Assembly: GCF_900215605.1 (NCBI RefSeq) | Contig: NZ_OBEL01000001.1 | Span: forward strand, 744,001-808,000 | Direction of reading: 5' to 3' | DNA: 64,000 nucleotides | Source of the DNA: Cohaesibacter gelatinilyticus | Lineage (GTDB): Bacteria > Pseudomonadota > Alphaproteobacteria > Rhizobiales > Cohaesibacteraceae | Shown here: positions 62,048-64,000 of the stretch, one piece after another | How positions within the stretch are numbered: the stretch's first letter is position 1 | Layout of the letters: each line of letters begins with the position of its first letter | Translations under genes and position numbers: made by a program | The notes under the pieces: model-generated | Seen by the model: only the letters and a program-made list of their open reading frames with translations | Database searches by the model: none | What the model was told of the DNA's origin: nothing

Positions 62048-62080
62048 AATCCCTGCCAGGTTCAACTTGGCAGGGATTTT
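62048..62080 (+). terminator. Terminator between PCuAC and menA
   Basis: AATCCCTGCCA and TGGCAGGGATT form a perfect 11-bp stem followed by TT on the plus strand. The two genes converge here; the menA stop is at 62080. Confidence 0.85.
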
Positions 62081-62997
62081 CAGGTGCTGAATAGCCAAAT
62101 GCCGAATATTACGATCCACATAAGCTGAAACGCCGCTGTCTGGCTCAGAATTTTATTCAAGGATTGGGCATCCGCTGCGTGCCACAAGGAGCGAATGGGC
62201 AAGGTTAGAGCTATGACAAAGAGCAGCGCGGAAGCCGCTATTGCTGTGACTGATCCGTGTCCAAGATGGAGTGGGCCAAGTGAAGAAACGCTCATAAGGG
62301 CAGTGTAAAAGATCTTGGTGGCTTGAGGGCCAAGAAGGATGGCTAGCGTGCGACGACCGCCTTGTTCATCACCAATGCGATCTCTGTGATTGTTCACGAT
62401 CAATACGGCAGCGGCTGGCAAGCCAGCATAGAGCCCCGCCACCAGCGCCATTTGGGACCAGAAACCGGTCAGTAGATAATGACTGCCTGCGACCGCAAAT
62501 AGGCCAAAGAAGGCTAATACAAAAGCTTCTCCGAAAGGGGATGCTGCAATGGGATAGGGGCCACTGGAATAGGCCAAAGCGCAGATGATACCAGCCAGAC
62601 CAATGGCAAGAATGGGCCAACCGCCTGCAAAAACCAGAAACAGTCCGCATAGTGATGCAATTGCTAGAAATAAGAGCGCGGCGAGCCGAACTTGTTGCGC
62701 ACTTAATAATCCCATTGATGTCATGCGAGCTGGGCCAAGGCGCGTGGTTTGATCGTCCAGCCCACTATCGGAATCAGCTGCGTCATTCCATAGGTTGGTT
62801 GCGATCTGTATCGCCATTGCAGCAAGGGCTATAATGGGAAATAAATACCAGTAGGTGAGGGATCCCTCACGGCCGCCAATAAGAGCTGAGAGAATGACAG
62901 GGCCAAGGGACAGGAGTAGTGTTTTAGGTCGAATGGCAGCAAGCCAAATGCCAATCATGCCTGATGGCGCATTGTTTGGGGCTTGCTGTGGGGCCAT
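62080..62997 (-). CDS. menA: 1,4-dihydroxy-2-naphthoate polyprenyltransferase MenA
   Basis: 305 residues with about eight membrane helices. UbiA-superfamily motifs fit MenA: NLWNDAADSDSGLDD (about 68-82) as the first Asp-rich motif and NNHRDRIGDEQGGRRTLA (about 200-217) as the second. It attaches the polyprenyl chain to DHNA, the penultimate step of menaquinone synthesis. UbiA itself has a different first motif (NDxxDRxxD). The start ATG 62997 is followed at 60 bases by the menG-like gene, so the two form an operon. Menaquinone genes are uncommon in alphaproteobacteria. Confidence 0.88.
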   Translation of the reverse strand: MAPQQAPNNAPSGMIGIWLAAIRPKTLLLSLGPVILSALIGGREGSLTYWYLFPIIALAAMAIQIATNLWNDAADSDSGLDDQTTRLGPARMTSMGLLSAQQVRLAALLFLAIASLCGLFLVFAGGWPILAIGLAGIICALAYSSGPYPIAASPFGEAFVLAFFGLFAVAGSHYLLTGFWSQMALVAGLYAGLPAAAVLIVNNHRDRIGDEQGGRRTLAILLGPQATKIFYTALMSVSSLGPLHLGHGSVTAIAASALLFVIALTLPIRSLWHAADAQSLNKILSQTAAFQLMWIVIFGIWLFST

Positions 62998-63057
62998 GGA
63001 ATTCTCCTGATTGATCCATCAAACTTAATTTGAGCTGCTCGACTAGCATACGGATCT

Positions 63058-63855
63058 TTAAGCGTCCACTTTCTCGGCAATATGAATTGCGGCGATCCCG
63101 AATAGCACTTTCTCGGTATGAACGACCTCGAGACCGGAAATCTCAAGCGCTTCGCTGACCACCTCAATAGGCGGAAATCCTGCGATTGATTCAACCAGAT
63201 AGCGATAAGCACCGCGGTTGCCTGTCACCAATGCACCGATTGCCGGAATGACCAGCCTCGCATAGAAGCGATAAAAGGGAGCAAGCCAAGCGTCAGGCTG
63301 AGAGAATTCGAGAATATGCAGTCTTCCACCGGGCTTTAAAACACGAGCAATCTCGGTAAAAGCGAGACTCGGACGCGTGAAGTTTCGAAGGCCAAAGGAA
63401 AGGGTAGCACCTGAGACACTGCTAGCAGGAAGAGGCCAGTCCTCAGCTTGAGCCTCAACGTAGGAACATTTCTCTCCCAATCGCTCTTTGGCCACGGCCA
63501 GCATCTTGGACGAGGGATCTAGGACGCAAATTTCACGTCCGGGCAATTGTGTCAGTAGTAACTTGGCGATATCACCAGTACCACCAGCAACATCATAGAT
63601 GGGACCCTCGGGAAGATCTTTAACCCGCGAGACAAAACGTTGCTTCCAAAGCCGATGCATACCGCCGCTCATCAGATCATTCATAAGATCATAGCGAGAG
63701 GCGATGGATTGAAAGAGGGATCGAATATTGTTCTGCCGGGTTTCTGGCGTCACATTTTGTGTACCGAAGGCCGTGCTGAGCTCATCTAGAGTGCAAGGAA
63801 GAGGATTGGGCTCAGCCATATCGGGTGAGCCCTGGATCTGTGTGTCCTGGGACAT
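63058..63855 (-). CDS. menG: Demethylmenaquinone / ubiquinone methyltransferase UbiE/MenG
   Basis: 265 residues. A class I SAM methyltransferase: IASRYDLMNDLMSGGMHRLWK near residue 50 (family signature, read in parts), the SAM loop YDVAGGTGDIAKLLL near 88, acidic residue in CVLDPSSKML, and LSFGLRNFTRPSLAF and GGRLHILEFSQP. UbiE methylates both demethylmenaquinone and the ubiquinone precursor. Its operon with menA argues for a menaquinone role; hyphomicrobial ubiE normally lies elsewhere with ubiB. The N-terminus is about 25 residues longer than usual. Confidence 0.85.
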   Translation of the reverse strand: MSQDTQIQGSPDMAEPNPLPCTLDELSTAFGTQNVTPETRQNNIRSLFQSIASRYDLMNDLMSGGMHRLWKQRFVSRVKDLPEGPIYDVAGGTGDIAKLLLTQLPGREICVLDPSSKMLAVAKERLGEKCSYVEAQAEDWPLPASSVSGATLSFGLRNFTRPSLAFTEIARVLKPGGRLHILEFSQPDAWLAPFYRFYARLVIPAIGALVTGNRGAYRYLVESIAGFPPIEVVSEALEISGLEVVHTEKVLFGIAAIHIAEKVDA

Positions 63856-63909
63856 GAAGGTCCTTACTCGGGTTAACCCGTTCGGTATATTTGATGTATC
63901 AATCTTTGA

Positions 63910-64000
63910 CTATTGGCGAATGAGAATATCAAACTCGTCAGATTTCAATTCACCGGTCTTGTAACCCGTGATGCAATAGCCTTCACTATTGATGGTGCCG
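63910..64000 (-). CDS. C-terminal fragment of an unidentified protein
   Basis: The last 29 codons of a minus-strand gene entering from the right edge, ending GELKSDEFDILIRQ and TAG (63912-63910). It is 54 bases upstream of menG and in the same direction, so it may be co-transcribed. A Cys in GYCITGYK is the only notable residue. Too short to identify; another menaquinone gene is possible but unproven. Confidence 0.5.
   Translation of the reverse strand, partial: GTINSEGYCITGYKTGELKSDEFDILIRQ

Noticed and set aside
63058-63855. Reading the methyltransferase purely as ubiquinone-pathway UbiE
   Set aside because: It is in an operon with menA, away from the usual ubiE-ubiB context; dual function remains possible and is stated in the entry.
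63891-63902. TTGATGTATCAA upstream of menG as an FNR box
   Set aside because: The half-sites are separated by two bases, not four; FNR/FixK proteins need the N4 spacing.
1-64000. CRISPR arrays, integrases, transposases or prophage genes
   Set aside because: No regularly spaced direct repeats and no protein with integrase, transposase or phage structural motifs was seen.

Overview
The window reads as a chromosomal segment of an alphaproteobacterium of the Hyphomicrobiales (Rhizobiales) type. The evidence is a fused trpE-trpG gene behind a Trp-rich leader peptide, the order ccmI-ccmE-ccmF-ccmH / degP / response regulator / histidine kinase / glnE / PleC-like kinase / pepN (familiar from rhizobia, recalled rather than searched), a FeuP/FeuQ-like pair, CtrA-type TTAA-N7-TTAAC boxes, and intergenic repeats of the kind seen in Brucella and rhizobia. 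Base composition is fairly balanced, which suits a marine member such as Cohaesibacter or Pseudovibrio; the genus is a guess. No tRNA, rRNA, CRISPR array, intact insertion sequence or prophage was seen.

Layout. 1-4.1 kb: DUF1254/DUF1214 pair, a class A penicillin-binding protein and a YcgN-type protein. 4.1-9.8 kb: a perfect FNR/FixK-type box beside an unlisted 31-residue membrane ORF, a PepSY protein, the FeuPQ-like system, a glycine-zipper lipoprotein, an unknown 470-residue protein and a GyrI-like protein. 10-14.4 kb: cytochrome c maturation operon ending in a terminator. 14.4-17.2 kb: hydrolase-OsmC fusion and a YegD-type Hsp70. 17.5-30.2 kb: degP, two-component pair, glnE, convergent with a PleC-like kinase and pepN. 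30.5-33 kb: an ScfR (PccR/RamB-like) regulator with four TTTGCAAA sites in its own promoter, and a LuxR-type regulator with a degenerate receiver. 33-44 kb: FadJ-like beta-oxidation enzyme, chemoreceptor, trpL-trpE(G), amidase, small lipoprotein, thiolase. 44-45.35 kb: a 1.36-kb gene desert holding a compact block of perfect stem-loops. 45.4-46.7 kb: small secreted protein and a BASS transporter.

46.9-64 kb is the most notable part: an atypical (clade II, Sec-exported) nitrous oxide reductase island. On the minus strand are nosZ, two diheme cytochromes c, nosB-like, nosD, nosG, nosH, nosF, nosL and nosY; nosR and nosX are absent. Converging on it from the left are Sco1, a periplasmic pentapeptide-repeat protein and TlpA. 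Diverging from nosZ are a DUF2946-like protein and a PCuAC copper chaperone. Immediately beyond lie menA and a ubiE/menG methyltransferase, the last two steps of menaquinone synthesis, uncommon in alphaproteobacteria. Because NosG/NosH-type proteins are menaquinol dehydrogenases in clade II organisms, the island appears to carry N2O reductase, its copper-loading factors, its electron chain and part of the synthesis of its electron donor together. FNR-type boxes near nosZ and at 4.3 kb point to oxygen control.
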